From Verminephrobacter eiseniae EF01-2 (lineage in GTDB: Bacteria > Pseudomonadota > Gammaproteobacteria > Burkholderiales > Burkholderiaceae_C), in NCBI RefSeq assembly GCF_000015565.1, contig NC_008786.1, positions 310,001 to 374,000 on the forward strand: a stretch of 64,000 bases of DNA, written 5' to 3'. A model generated the notes under the pieces. It was given only the letters and a program-made list of their open reading frames with translations. It did no database searches and had not been told where the DNA came from. The stretch's first letter is position 1. Each line of letters opens with the position of its first letter. Below, in pieces: positions 43,068-51,267 of this stretch. The position numbers and the translations under genes are program-made.

Positions 43068-43832
43068 TCATGCAAGCCGGCCTCCGTCGATGGGCAATGC
43101 AACGCCGGTGGTAAAGCCGGCGGCGTCGCTCAACAAGTACAGGACGGCTGCAGCGACTTCCTGCGGCGCGCCGAAACGCCCGGCAGGGATCCGCGAGCGA
43201 ATGGCGGCCTCCCGTGCGCTGCGCGCCTGGCCTTCGCCCGCCAGCGAAAAGCTGGCTTCGGTCATCGGGCCATCGATGGTTCCGGGACACACGCAGTTGA
43301 CCCGAATCTTTTCCGCTGCATGGTTGAGCGCGAGACTTCGCGCCAGAAGCACCACGGCGCCCTTCGACGCTGAATAGCCGGACAAGAAAGGCGAGCCCGC
43401 GAGTCCCGCCGTGGACGAGAACATGCAGATGGCGCCGTGGCCAATCTGCCGCATATGCGGCACGAAGGCCCGCGCGGCGAGCCAGGGGCCTTTGACGTTC
43501 ACGGCAAAGAGCCGGTCCCATTCCTGCTCTTGCAGTTCGATGGCCGGTTTCGCCGGGCCGAGCATGCCGGCTGCCGGCACCAGCAACTCCACCGGGCCGA
43601 GTTCGCGCAGCGCTTGCGCCTCGGCACGCGCGATATCGGCGGCCGAGGACGCATCGCCCACGGCGCTCACGGCCCCCGGACAAGCGCGGGCCGTTTCAGC
43701 AAGGCCGGCCTCGTCGCGGTCGAACAGCAGGATGCGCGCCCCCTCGGCCGCCAGCGCCAACGCGGTGGCGCGGCCCAGGCCGCTGGCCGCGCCGGTGACC
43801 GCCGCGACCTTGTGGGCAAAGCGCGCATGCAT
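43068..43832 (-). CDS. Short-chain dehydrogenase/reductase
   Basis: A 254-residue classical SDR. The nucleotide motif TGAASGLG lies at 13-20; an acidic residue after beta-2 (LLFDRD) favours NAD. The catalytic triad is S140 (MFSSTAG), Y153 and K157 (YSASK). PGTIDGPM and the C-terminal GVALPIDGGRLA are standard. Follows the GNAT gene by 20 nt on the same strand and probably shares its transcript. Substrate unknown; the form resembles 3-oxoacyl or sugar dehydrogenases. Confidence 0.93.
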   Translation of the reverse strand: MHARFAHKVAAVTGAASGLGRATALALAAEGARILLFDRDEAGLAETARACPGAVSAVGDASSAADIARAEAQALRELGPVELLVPAAGMLGPAKPAIELQEQEWDRLFAVNVKGPWLAARAFVPHMRQIGHGAICMFSSTAGLAGSPFLSGYSASKGAVVLLARSLALNHAAEKIRVNCVCPGTIDGPMTEASFSLAGEGQARSAREAAIRSRIPAGRFGAPQEVAAAVLYLLSDAAGFTTGVALPIDGGRLA

Positions 43833-43852
43833 CGGCCAGTCCTGCGCCGGCG

Positions 43853-44317
43853 TCAGCCCGTGGTGCGCGGCAGCACATGCCGGTATTGGATGAAGCCCGG
43901 GCGTTCAGCCATCTGGTCGTACAGCCGCATCGCCGTGGTGTTGCTTTCGTGGGTCAGCCAGTACACGCGCGAGGCGCCTTTCTTGCGCGCCTCTTCGTAG
44001 ACATGCCCGATCAGTTGCCGCGCACAGCCGAGTTGCCGCGCGGCCGGAGCCACATACAGGTCCTGCAGATAGCAGTAGTCGCCGGATGTCCAGGTCGAGC
44101 GATGAAAAAGGTAGTGCACCAGCCCCACCACGCGCCCCTGCATCGACGCAACGGCACCGTGCATTGGCTCGTCCCGATGGCGCAGCCGTGACCAGGTGGT
44201 GGCCACCGCCGCATCGTCGAAACTCACCCCGTAGAACTGTTGGTAACCCTGCCACATCGAACGCCAGCCTTCAAAATCATGCTCTTCGAGCACACGCACT
44301 TGAGCGGAATCGGTCAT
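43853..44317 (-). CDS. GNAT-family N-acetyltransferase
   Basis: A 154-residue GNAT protein. Motif A is LYVAPAARQLGCARQLIGHV, in which the pyrophosphate loop Q/RxxGxG/A reads RQLGCA. YWLTHESNTTAMRLYDQM is motif B with the conserved Asn and Tyr. Acetyl-CoA is the expected donor; acceptor unknown. Start ATG 44317 lies at the edge of intergenic repeat A copy 2, which therefore forms its upstream region. Confidence 0.9.
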   Translation of the reverse strand: MTDSAQVRVLEEHDFEGWRSMWQGYQQFYGVSFDDAAVATTWSRLRHRDEPMHGAVASMQGRVVGLVHYLFHRSTWTSGDYCYLQDLYVAPAARQLGCARQLIGHVYEEARKKGASRVYWLTHESNTTAMRLYDQMAERPGFIQYRHVLPRTTG

Positions 44318-44318
44318 G

Positions 44319-44700
44319 GTTTTGCATGGACGCCCCCCATTGGCCAAGATCCATCTGCGGTGCTTTGACGAGCGCGAACGGGCGGCCGCCCCATATCCGC
44401 CCTGTCGTGCAGGGCGCTGCCCGCCGGCCCTGATCGCACCGGCTGACCGGCCCCCATTGCCTTGCCGGACGGTGCATGCCCGGCCAAGCCATTCAGGTAG
44501 GGCCGGGCATGGTCTGACCGGTTTGCCATCACACCTTCCAATGAACCTGCGCAACCTTGGAGAGCGAACCCATCCTTTCTGTAAACGTTGGTTGATGTCT
44601 CTGTCTCGTGTGCCGGCCCTGCGCGGGCTGACCCACGCACCCGTTGCAGTACCCACGCCCGCGCGCCAGCAGCGCCCGGATCGCTCGTGCCACCTCGCTG
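44319..44700. repeat. Intergenic repeat A, copy 2
   Basis: Second copy of the ~390-bp repeat described at 42600-42996. It begins next to the GNAT start codon, as copy 1 begins next to the DctA start codon, and ends about 20 bp before the amidase stop. Each copy is thus the leader of a minus-strand gene. Confidence 0.8.
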
Positions 44701-44722
44701 GCCAGCGCCGCCACGGCCGCAT

Positions 44723-46174
44723 TCACCGGTGGTCGCCGGGTCCGATGCATTTCCTTTGCCTGGGGTGCCACCGACCGGTGGCCTCGATCTGCGCGGCCAA
44801 CTGTACGACAACGTCGTCGCACCCGAAGCGTCCGATGATCTGCGTGCCTACCGGGAGCATCTGCGCCGTCCAGTGCGTCGGCAGACTGGCTGCGGGTTGG
44901 CCCGAGGCATTGACGATGGCCAGGTGGCACGAATACCGTGCCATGCGCCGCCTGAAGCTCCGGAAATCGTCGCGCATCTCGAGCTCGCCCAGCGGTGCCG
45001 GCAATTGCACCAGCGCGGGCGTCATCAGGATGTCGAAATCGCCCAGGCAGTCGTCCATGAACCGGGCGATCGAATGGAATCGGTGGATGGCGGCGGCATA
45101 CCGCGCCGCGCTGATGCTTCGCCCCTGCGCGTACCCGTCCATGATGGACGGCTCCAGATCGGTGGGCCGCAATGAGCGCCCCAACATCTGCAAACGCGCA
45201 TCCACCGACAACACGATGTTCACCCCCAGGACATCGGTATGCGCCTCCACGAAGCCGGCATAGTCGAAGTCCGCAGGCGGCGCGCCATCGATGACCTCGT
45301 GGCCCAGGGCGCGACAAAGATCGGCGGTGGCGTCCACGGCCTCGACGCACTCCGGCGCGATGTCGATGCCCGCGAAAGCCGCGCGCCAGACCCCGATGCG
45401 CAGCCTGCGCGGCGCATCGCCGACCGCCGATCGAAGGCTGCGCGCAAGGGCCGGCGCGGCATAAGGCGCGCCCCTCTCGATGCCGGCCACGGCATCGATG
45501 GCCGCCGCCGTGTCCCGCACGGTGCGGCTGAGCACGCCATCGACGGCAAGACCGCCCCAGCCCTCGCCGCGCAGCGGACCCATCGGCACGACGCCGCGCG
45601 ATGGCTTGAGCCCGAACAGGCCGCAGCAGGCCGCCGGGATGCGGATGGAGCCGCCCCCATCGCTGCCGTGCGCGATCGGCACGATGCCGGCGGCCACGGC
45701 TGCGGCTGCGCCGCCGCTGGAGCCTCCGGCGGAGCGCCCCCGATCCCAGGGATTGCGCGCCGGGCCGCCATTGCGCAGGGCTTCGGTGGTCGGTGCCATG
45801 CACAGTTCGGGCACGGTGGTCCGGGCAAAGGCAATGAAGCCGCCAGCCTCGAAACGCGCAACCAGGGTCGCATCTTGCGCATATCGCGTGTCCTCGAAAA
45901 GCCGCGAGCCGATGCTCGAGGGCAAGCGCCTGGACGCCAGGCCCGAATCCTTGAGCAGGAACGGGATGCCGCCGAACGCGCCTCGCGGGGCCCAGTCTTT
46001 CGCGCGCGCCAACGCCTCCTCGTAGCGTGGATAGGTCAGCGCGTTCAGGCCAGGCGCGCGCGCTGTCGCCAGGCGTATTGCGCATTCCATCAACTCCGAC
46101 GCGCTGACCTGGCCGTCCTTCATCAGCGCGGCCAGCGCGAGGCCATCGAGCGCTTCGTATTCGTCATCTTGCAT
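44723..46174 (-). CDS. Amidase signature family hydrolase
   Basis: A 483-residue amidase. The Ser-cisSer-Lys triad is visible: K75 in FLLKDSG, S152 in GRSAGGSSGGAAAA and S176 in SDGGGSIRIPAACCGLFGLKPSRG. Hydrolyses an amide to acid and ammonia; the family covers small aliphatic and aromatic amides, and the specificity is not readable. Start chosen at the ATG at 46174 (MQDDEYEALD), 14 nt after the deacetylase-like stop. Last gene of the LIV-transporter operon, pointing to import and hydrolysis of an amide or peptide-like compound. Confidence 0.93.
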   Translation of the reverse strand: MQDDEYEALDGLALAALMKDGQVSASELMECAIRLATARAPGLNALTYPRYEEALARAKDWAPRGAFGGIPFLLKDSGLASRRLPSSIGSRLFEDTRYAQDATLVARFEAGGFIAFARTTVPELCMAPTTEALRNGGPARNPWDRGRSAGGSSGGAAAAVAAGIVPIAHGSDGGGSIRIPAACCGLFGLKPSRGVVPMGPLRGEGWGGLAVDGVLSRTVRDTAAAIDAVAGIERGAPYAAPALARSLRSAVGDAPRRLRIGVWRAAFAGIDIAPECVEAVDATADLCRALGHEVIDGAPPADFDYAGFVEAHTDVLGVNIVLSVDARLQMLGRSLRPTDLEPSIMDGYAQGRSISAARYAAAIHRFHSIARFMDDCLGDFDILMTPALVQLPAPLGELEMRDDFRSFRRRMARYSCHLAIVNASGQPAASLPTHWTAQMLPVGTQIIGRFGCDDVVVQLAAQIEATGRWHPRQRKCIGPGDHR

Positions 46175-46188
46175 CGGGAATCTCAAGG

Positions 46189-47199
46189 TCAAGGGGCGAT
46201 GCCCCGGTTGGACAGGCACGCATCCGTCCAGGCCTGTGCGATCTCCGCGCCGCGCGCGAACCACACACCCGGGAAACTGCGCATCCACGCGATGAATGCA
46301 CGCAGCAGCGCGATGCGCGACGGCCGGCCCATGACCTGGGGGTGCATGGTGAGCGAGAACAGGCCGCCCCAGCGGTAGATCTCGCTGAATTCGTCCTGCC
46401 ACACCGCCAGGATCTGCTCGTTCGACACGATCGTTCGCGGTGACTTGACGGAGAACAGCGCAAAAGGCGCGTCGTCCAGGCTCCAGTGCACCGGCAGTTC
46501 CACCGGGCCGCGCCGACCGTCGGCCAGGACATGGTGGTAGGGGTTGATCTGGTCCATCAGCGAGCTGTCATAGCGCAACCCGTGCTTGTCGATCAGCGCC
46601 ATCAGGTTCAGGCTCGCCTCCCAGGCCGGCGATCGGTAGCCTAGTGTCGCGTCACGGATCAGATGTCGTAGGCTGCGCGCAGCCATCGGAGCGCAGCGCA
46701 AGGCGCAGCGCGCAGCCAATACCGAGCGTATTGGCAAGCGATGCAACGCCGCGATGCGCTTCGATGGCCAGCGCAGACCGACAGATGATCGGTGACGCGA
46801 CACTAGAGGCTTGACGCCCACCGTGCGCTGCAGCGCTTGCAGGCCCTTGAGGAAGATCTCTTCCTCGCGCGCAGGGTCTTGCGGATCGACCCACTCATGC
46901 AGGTAGCCGTGGTGGCCGACCTCGTGCCCGTGCCGCAGGATCGACTCGACCCTGCCGGTATGGTGTTCTGCGGTCCACCCCGGCACGAAGAATGTCGCGG
47001 GCACGTCGGCCTCGTCGAGCGTCTCGATGATCCTGGGCACCCCCACCTTGGCGCCATAGGTGCCTTGGGAGAGAACGCCCAGGCGCTTGGCATTGGCGGG
47101 GTCGCGCGCGAGCCAGAGCGTCTCGGCGTCGAAGTCGAAGGCGAGCATGACGGCGCAGCGCGCGCCGTGCGGCCAGGCAACGGGGTCGTTCGGATGCAT
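46189..47199 (-). CDS. Polysaccharide-deacetylase (PuuE/allantoinase-like) family protein with an in-frame MITE insertion
   Basis: NodB-fold hydrolase. FDFDAET (residues 21-27) holds the catalytic and metal Asp; HGHEVGHHGYLHEW (91-104) the metal His pair; HPQVMGRPSR the C-terminal motif. The PuuE-type branch acts on ring amides such as allantoin rather than chitin, which fits the neighbouring amidase. The reading frame of 336 codons is interrupted in frame by the 158-bp palindromic element (46645-46802) plus a duplicated CTAG, adding about 54 Arg- and Ala-rich residues (about 133-186) before GYRSPAWE. Without it the protein is 282 residues. The insert falls in the barrel core, so activity is doubtful. 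Confidence 0.85.
   Translation of the reverse strand: MHPNDPVAWPHGARCAVMLAFDFDAETLWLARDPANAKRLGVLSQGTYGAKVGVPRIIETLDEADVPATFFVPGWTAEHHTGRVESILRHGHEVGHHGYLHEWVDPQDPAREEEIFLKGLQALQRTVGVKPLVSRHRSSVGLRWPSKRIAALHRLPIRSVLAARCALRCAPMAARSLRHLIRDATLGYRSPAWEASLNLMALIDKHGLRYDSSLMDQINPYHHVLADGRRGPVELPVHWSLDDAPFALFSVKSPRTIVSNEQILAVWQDEFSEIYRWGGLFSLTMHPQVMGRPSRIALLRAFIAWMRSFPGVWFARGAEIAQAWTDACLSNRGIAP
46645..46802 (-). repeat. 158-bp palindromic MITE-like element inside the deacetylase-like gene
   Basis: Ends are TGTCGCGTCAC and GTGACGCGACA; the whole element is an imperfect palindrome with CCAATAC/GTATTGG at its centre. CTAG flanks both sides (46641-46644 and 46803-46806), a plausible 4-bp target duplication. 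Total addition of 162 bp keeps the host frame, and the inserted sequence has no stop in that frame. Confidence 0.88.
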
Positions 47200-47213
47200 G
47201 CTGTCGTAGCTCC

Positions 47214-47969
47214 TCAGGAAACTTCGCTTGGCGCGGTGCCATGGGCGCGGCAGGTCAGCCATCCGCCGTCCACCGCGATCACCTGGCCGGTCACGAAGGC
47301 TGCGTCCGGGCTGCACAGAAAGGCGATGACCGCAGCGACATGCTCCGGCGTGCCGACAAATCCGAGCGGGGTCGATCCGGTCATGTTGCGCCGGTACTGC
47401 TCGTCATGGTCCAGCCAATGCGCAGTCATCGCAGTGCGAATCACGCCGGGCGCCACGGCGTTGACGCGGATGCCACGCCACGAGAGGTCCGCGACCAGTT
47501 GCCGCGTCAACTGGGATATGCCCCCCTTGGCCACCGCATAGGCTGCCGAGTTCGGATAGCCGATCTCGCCAAAAACGGAGGCCAGGTTCACGATGCTGCC
47601 GCCGTCGGACATGATCGCAAGCATGTCGCGCGTGAGCCGCAAGACAGCGCGAAGATTGACGCCGAGAATGCGGTCGATCGAGGCATCGTCGCTTGCGGTG
47701 AGGGCCTTCGAGCCACCGATGCCGGCATTGTTGACCAGGCAGTCCACGCGCCCGGCGCCGAAAGCGCGCGCGGCCGCCACCGTGCGTGCCGGCGCTTGCT
47801 CGGTGCCCAGGTCGATGGCCAGCGGCTCGACGCCGATGTCCGCGAGCGCATCGGTGCGCAGGTCCACGGCCAGCACGCGCGCGCCTTCCCCGGCCAAGCG
47901 CACGGCCGTCGCGCGACCAATGCCGCTGTTGGCGCCCGTGACGACCACGGTGCGACCGGAAAACCTCAT
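47214..47969 (-). CDS. Short-chain dehydrogenase/reductase
   Basis: A 251-residue classical SDR: TGANSGIG (11-18), Asp after beta-2 (LAVDLR, NAD preference), NNAG (80-83), catalytic S131, Y144 and K148 (YAVAK), and C-terminal GQVIAVDGGW. Its ATG overlaps the livF stop by 4 nt (ATGA), so it is translated with the transporter. The deacetylase-like gene begins 14 nt downstream. Probably oxidises a hydroxyl of the imported compound or its product. Confidence 0.93.
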   Translation of the reverse strand: MRFSGRTVVVTGANSGIGRATAVRLAGEGARVLAVDLRTDALADIGVEPLAIDLGTEQAPARTVAAARAFGAGRVDCLVNNAGIGGSKALTASDDASIDRILGVNLRAVLRLTRDMLAIMSDGGSIVNLASVFGEIGYPNSAAYAVAKGGISQLTRQLVADLSWRGIRVNAVAPGVIRTAMTAHWLDHDEQYRRNMTGSTPLGFVGTPEHVAAVIAFLCSPDAAFVTGQVIAVDGGWLTCRAHGTAPSEVS

Positions 47970-48682
47970 CGCGTTCCCTTTCCGAGATAAAACTCTTGCA
48001 GCGAAGCCAGGTCCACGCCCGGCCCGTTCACGCAGGAATGCGCGACCCGCCCTTCGCGCAGGATGTGCAGTTCGTCGGCCAGTTCGAGTGCCATGGCGAC
48101 GTTCTGCTCCACCAGCAAGATCGAGATCCCGCGGCCGCGCAAGCCCCGGATGACTTCGGCGATTTCACCGACCACTTTCGGCGCCAGGGCTGATGAAGGT
48201 TCGTCCAGCAGCAGCATCCGTGGCCTGGCCAGCAGCGCGCGGCCAATGGCCAGCATCTGGCGCTCTCCGCCGGACAGCAGCCCTGCCAGGGCCTTGCGGC
48301 GCAGCGCCAGCCGCGGAAACAGTGCGTAGACCTGTTGCAGGTCGTCCCGCAGCCGGGCCTTCTCGCGCCGGCGGTGGTAGCCGCCCATCAGGATGTTTTC
48401 TTCCACCGACATGGCAGCGAAAACCTCCTTGCCTTGCGGCACGAGCACCAGCCCGCTGGACGCCATGCGGCAGGCCGGCACCTGGTCGATGCGCTGCCCT
48501 GCGAGGGTGATCTCGCCTGCGCTTGGCCGCACCAGACCGGCCAGCGTCTTGAGCGTGGTCGACTTGCCCGATCCGTTGCCACCGAGAACGGCCACGAGGG
48601 CCCCATCGGAAACGCTGAACGACACGCCGTGCAGCACCTTGGTGCGTCCATAACCGGACTCGATGTTTCTGACCTCAAGCAT
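47966..48682 (-). CDS. livF: LIV-type ABC transporter ATPase LivF (IclR-linked operon)
   Basis: 238-residue ATPase with Walker A GGNGSGKST (about 33-41), signature LLSGGERQML and Walker B MLLLDEPSSALAP. Start chosen at the ATG at 48682 (MLEVRNIESGYG), overlapping the livG stop by 8 nt. FYLGKGTR is the LivF-type C-terminus. Only distantly similar to the LivF at 13364, so the two systems are not recent duplicates. Confidence 0.94.
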   Translation of the reverse strand: MLEVRNIESGYGRTKVLHGVSFSVSDGALVAVLGGNGSGKSTTLKTLAGLVRPSAGEITLAGQRIDQVPACRMASSGLVLVPQGKEVFAAMSVEENILMGGYHRRREKARLRDDLQQVYALFPRLALRRKALAGLLSGGERQMLAIGRALLARPRMLLLDEPSSALAPKVVGEIAEVIRGLRGRGISILLVEQNVAMALELADELHILREGRVAHSCVNGPGVDLASLQEFYLGKGTR

Positions 48683-49457
48683 GCGCCGCCTTTCCCGCGC
48701 CGAGGTAGGCCTCGATGACGCGCGGATCCGCCACCGCTTCCGACGGCTTGGCGTCCGCAATCTTTTCGCCGTAGTCCAGCACCACTACGCGGTCGCACAC
48801 CGTTTGCACGACCCGCATCACATGCTCGGCCAGCAGCACCGTTACGCCGTGATCGGTGCGCATGCGCCCGATGACCTCGATCAGGCGCTCGACCATCGGC
48901 GGCGAGAGTCCGGCCGCAGGCTCGTCCAGCACGAACACCCGGGGCCGCGTGCACAGTCCGCGCGCCAATTCCACCATCCGTTGCTGGCCGATGGACAAGG
49001 CGGTCGCAGGCTCATCGACGAAGCGTTCGAGTCCGAACAGCCGCAGCATCTCGATGGCACGGCCGCGCGCTTGCGCGTCATCGCGCCGCGCCGACGCCAT
49101 GCGCAGCACGGATGCGCAGTAGCCGCTGCCCAGTCCCGGCTGCATCGCCAACGCCAGGTTCTGGCCCACGGTCAGGCTGGGAAACGAGCGCAGCATCTGG
49201 AACGTGCGCGCCACACCCAGCCGGGCGATGCGCCAAGGCGCCATGCCTGTCAGACAGATGTCGCCCATATGGATCGCACCGGCGGTCGGCGCGCATTCGC
49301 CGGTGGCCAGATTGACCAGCGTCGACTTGCCGGACCCGTTCGGGCCGATCAGCCCCAGGATCTCGCCTTGCCGGACCTGAAAGCTGATCGCATTGACCGC
49401 GACCAGTCCGCCAAAGTGCTTGCTGACGGCATCGAAACGCAGCAAGGGCGGGGTCAT
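48675..49457 (-). CDS. livG: LIV-type ABC transporter ATPase LivG (IclR-linked operon)
   Basis: 260-residue ATPase: Walker A GPNGSGKST, LivG hallmark ARTFQMLRSFPSLTV, degenerate signature LSIGQQRMVELAR and Walker B VFVLDEPAAGLSP. The substitution of SIGQ for SGGQ is typical of LivG. Start ATG 49457 overlaps the livM stop by 4 nt. Works with LivF as the ATPase pair. Confidence 0.94.
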   Translation of the reverse strand: MTPPLLRFDAVSKHFGGLVAVNAISFQVRQGEILGLIGPNGSGKSTLVNLATGECAPTAGAIHMGDICLTGMAPWRIARLGVARTFQMLRSFPSLTVGQNLALAMQPGLGSGYCASVLRMASARRDDAQARGRAIEMLRLFGLERFVDEPATALSIGQQRMVELARGLCTRPRVFVLDEPAAGLSPPMVERLIEVIGRMRTDHGVTVLLAEHVMRVVQTVCDRVVVLDYGEKIADAKPSEAVADPRVIEAYLGAGKAAHA

Positions 49458-50368
49458 CTGCGCTTCCTTGACATCCAGGCGCCGACCACGCCCTGCGGCA
49501 GCGCGATGACCATCACGATCATCAGCAAGCCGAAGATGATCAGTCGGTAATTGGCGGCAAAGCTCAGCCATTCCGGCAGCACGGTCAAGACCACCGCGCC
49601 CAGCAGCGGGCCCCACAGCGTGCCGCGCCCGCCGACGACGAGCATGGAAACGATCAGGGCCGAGGTCATGATGGTGTAGTCGTTGGGCGTGACACCGCGG
49701 ATGTGAAAGGCGGCCAGCACGCCTGCCGCCCCGGCGATGGCGGCGGCGATGACGAAGGCCCCGAGCTTTGCCGCCGTGGTGTCGAGCCCGATGGCGCGCG
49801 CCAGCGTTTCGTCGTCGCGCAGCGCCTGCCAGGTTTGCCCCAGGCGCGAATGCGTCAGCAGCCAACTGACCAGCACAGCCGCGAGGCTGACGACGAGTGC
49901 GAGGCAGTAGAAACGGGCCATGGTCTCGAAGCCGGCAATCGGCTGGATCGAAATGCCGTTCTGACCGCCGGTCAGGGATGTCCATTGGGTCAGGCCGAGA
50001 TAGACGATGGTCTGGAAGGCGATCGTCACGATCGAAAGAAAATGCCCGCGCAAACGCAGCGCCGGCAAGCCCAGCAGCAGACCGCAGACAGCGGCGACCG
50101 CGATGCCTGCGGGCAAACCGCTCCAGAACCCGGCGCCGAAGTCGCGCTGCGCGATGGCGGCCGTGTAGGCGCCGATCCCGAAGAATGCGGCATGCGCAAA
50201 GGAGAACTGGCCCGCCCAGCCCAGCACCAGATCCAGGCTGACGGCGAGCATGGCGTAGATGAAGATCGTCACGCCCACGCTGAGCACGTAGCCGTCGGCA
50301 GCGAACGCCGGCAGCAGCAGGGCCGACACGGCGAGAGCGCCGATGGCAATGGCAAGCGGCTTGCGCAT
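49454..50368 (-). CDS. livM: LIV-type ABC transporter permease LivM (IclR-linked operon)
   Basis: 304-residue permease with about nine membrane helices. LDLVLGWAGQFSFAHAAFFGIGAYTAA is the LivM signature, followed by LRLRGHFLSIVTIAFQTI. The ATG (50368) shares its base with the livH stop (TGATG), indicating coupling. C-terminus ALPQGVVGAW is typical. Confidence 0.94.
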   Translation of the reverse strand: MRKPLAIAIGALAVSALLLPAFAADGYVLSVGVTIFIYAMLAVSLDLVLGWAGQFSFAHAAFFGIGAYTAAIAQRDFGAGFWSGLPAGIAVAAVCGLLLGLPALRLRGHFLSIVTIAFQTIVYLGLTQWTSLTGGQNGISIQPIAGFETMARFYCLALVVSLAAVLVSWLLTHSRLGQTWQALRDDETLARAIGLDTTAAKLGAFVIAAAIAGAAGVLAAFHIRGVTPNDYTIMTSALIVSMLVVGGRGTLWGPLLGAVVLTVLPEWLSFAANYRLIIFGLLMIVMVIALPQGVVGAWMSRKRR

Positions 50369-51249
50369 CAGGACCGCTCCGTGGATTGGCCGAACAGGCC
50401 TTGCGGGCGCAGCAGGAGCATCAGGATCACGAGGAAGAACCCGGCCATGTCGCGCATGCCATTGCCGATGTAGCCCGAGACCAGTGCCTCGATGATGCCG
50501 AGCGCCAAGCCCGCGACGACCGCGCCGCCGACACTGCCGATGCCCGCCAAAATGATGGCCGTGAAAGCCTTCATGACCAGCATCGCGCCGTTGCCGGGCT
50601 GCACCAGGAAGACGCCGGACATCAGCGCGCCTGCCAGGCCCGCCAGCGCTGCGGACACCGCGAAGGTCACGAGTGCCACGAAGCGCACGTTCACGCCGGC
50701 GATTTGCGCCACCGTCGGGTGCTGCGCCATCGCGCGCAGCGCGCGGCCGGTCCAAGTGCAGCGCAGCAGCAGAAACAGCGCGAGCACGACCAGCGCCGCC
50801 AGCGCCACGATCAGCACGCGCTGGCCGGTCAGGAACACCGGCCCGATCTGCACCGGCACCCCGGCCAGGTCCGACCTGAGCGCCATCGGCTCGGCGCCGA
50901 AGGCGACCAGCGCGCCATTTTGCAGCAGCGCCGACAGGCCGAAAGAGGCAATGATGCTGCTGCTGTGGTCGCGCCCCGTCAGCGGGCGGAATATCGTGCG
51001 CTCCACCAGCAGACCGAACAGCGCCAGACACATGACCGCGAACAGCAGGGTCGGCACGAGGGAAAGTCCGAACAGGCTGGATGCGGCGACCGCCGCATAG
51101 CCGCCCAGCATGTAGAACTCGCCGTGCGCGAAGTTGTAGATGTGCAAGGTGCTGATCACCAGCGTCAGGCCAGCGGCCACCAGCATGTAGCTGGCGCCCG
51201 TGACCAGTCCATTGGCGAGGAACTGCGCCAAAAGGCCCGATGACTCCAT
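50368..51249 (-). CDS. livH: LIV-type ABC transporter permease LivH (IclR-linked operon)
   Basis: 293-residue permease with eight or so helices; GASYMLVAAGLTLVISTLHIYNFAHGEFYMLGGY is the LivH block (given in part), and LLLRPQGLFGQ the C-terminus. Lies 18 nt after the binding-protein gene and overlaps livM. Confidence 0.94.
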   Translation of the reverse strand: MESSGLLAQFLANGLVTGASYMLVAAGLTLVISTLHIYNFAHGEFYMLGGYAAVAASSLFGLSLVPTLLFAVMCLALFGLLVERTIFRPLTGRDHSSSIIASFGLSALLQNGALVAFGAEPMALRSDLAGVPVQIGPVFLTGQRVLIVALAALVVLALFLLLRCTWTGRALRAMAQHPTVAQIAGVNVRFVALVTFAVSAALAGLAGALMSGVFLVQPGNGAMLVMKAFTAIILAGIGSVGGAVVAGLALGIIEALVSGYIGNGMRDMAGFFLVILMLLLRPQGLFGQSTERS

Positions 51250-51267
51250 GCTCTTGCGCCCAGGGCC

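Noticed and set aside
43045..43070. Three tandem GGGTCATTTT-type units before the SDR stop
   Set aside because: Too short to assign; may be slippage or a weak terminator region, with no dyad or binding motif evident.
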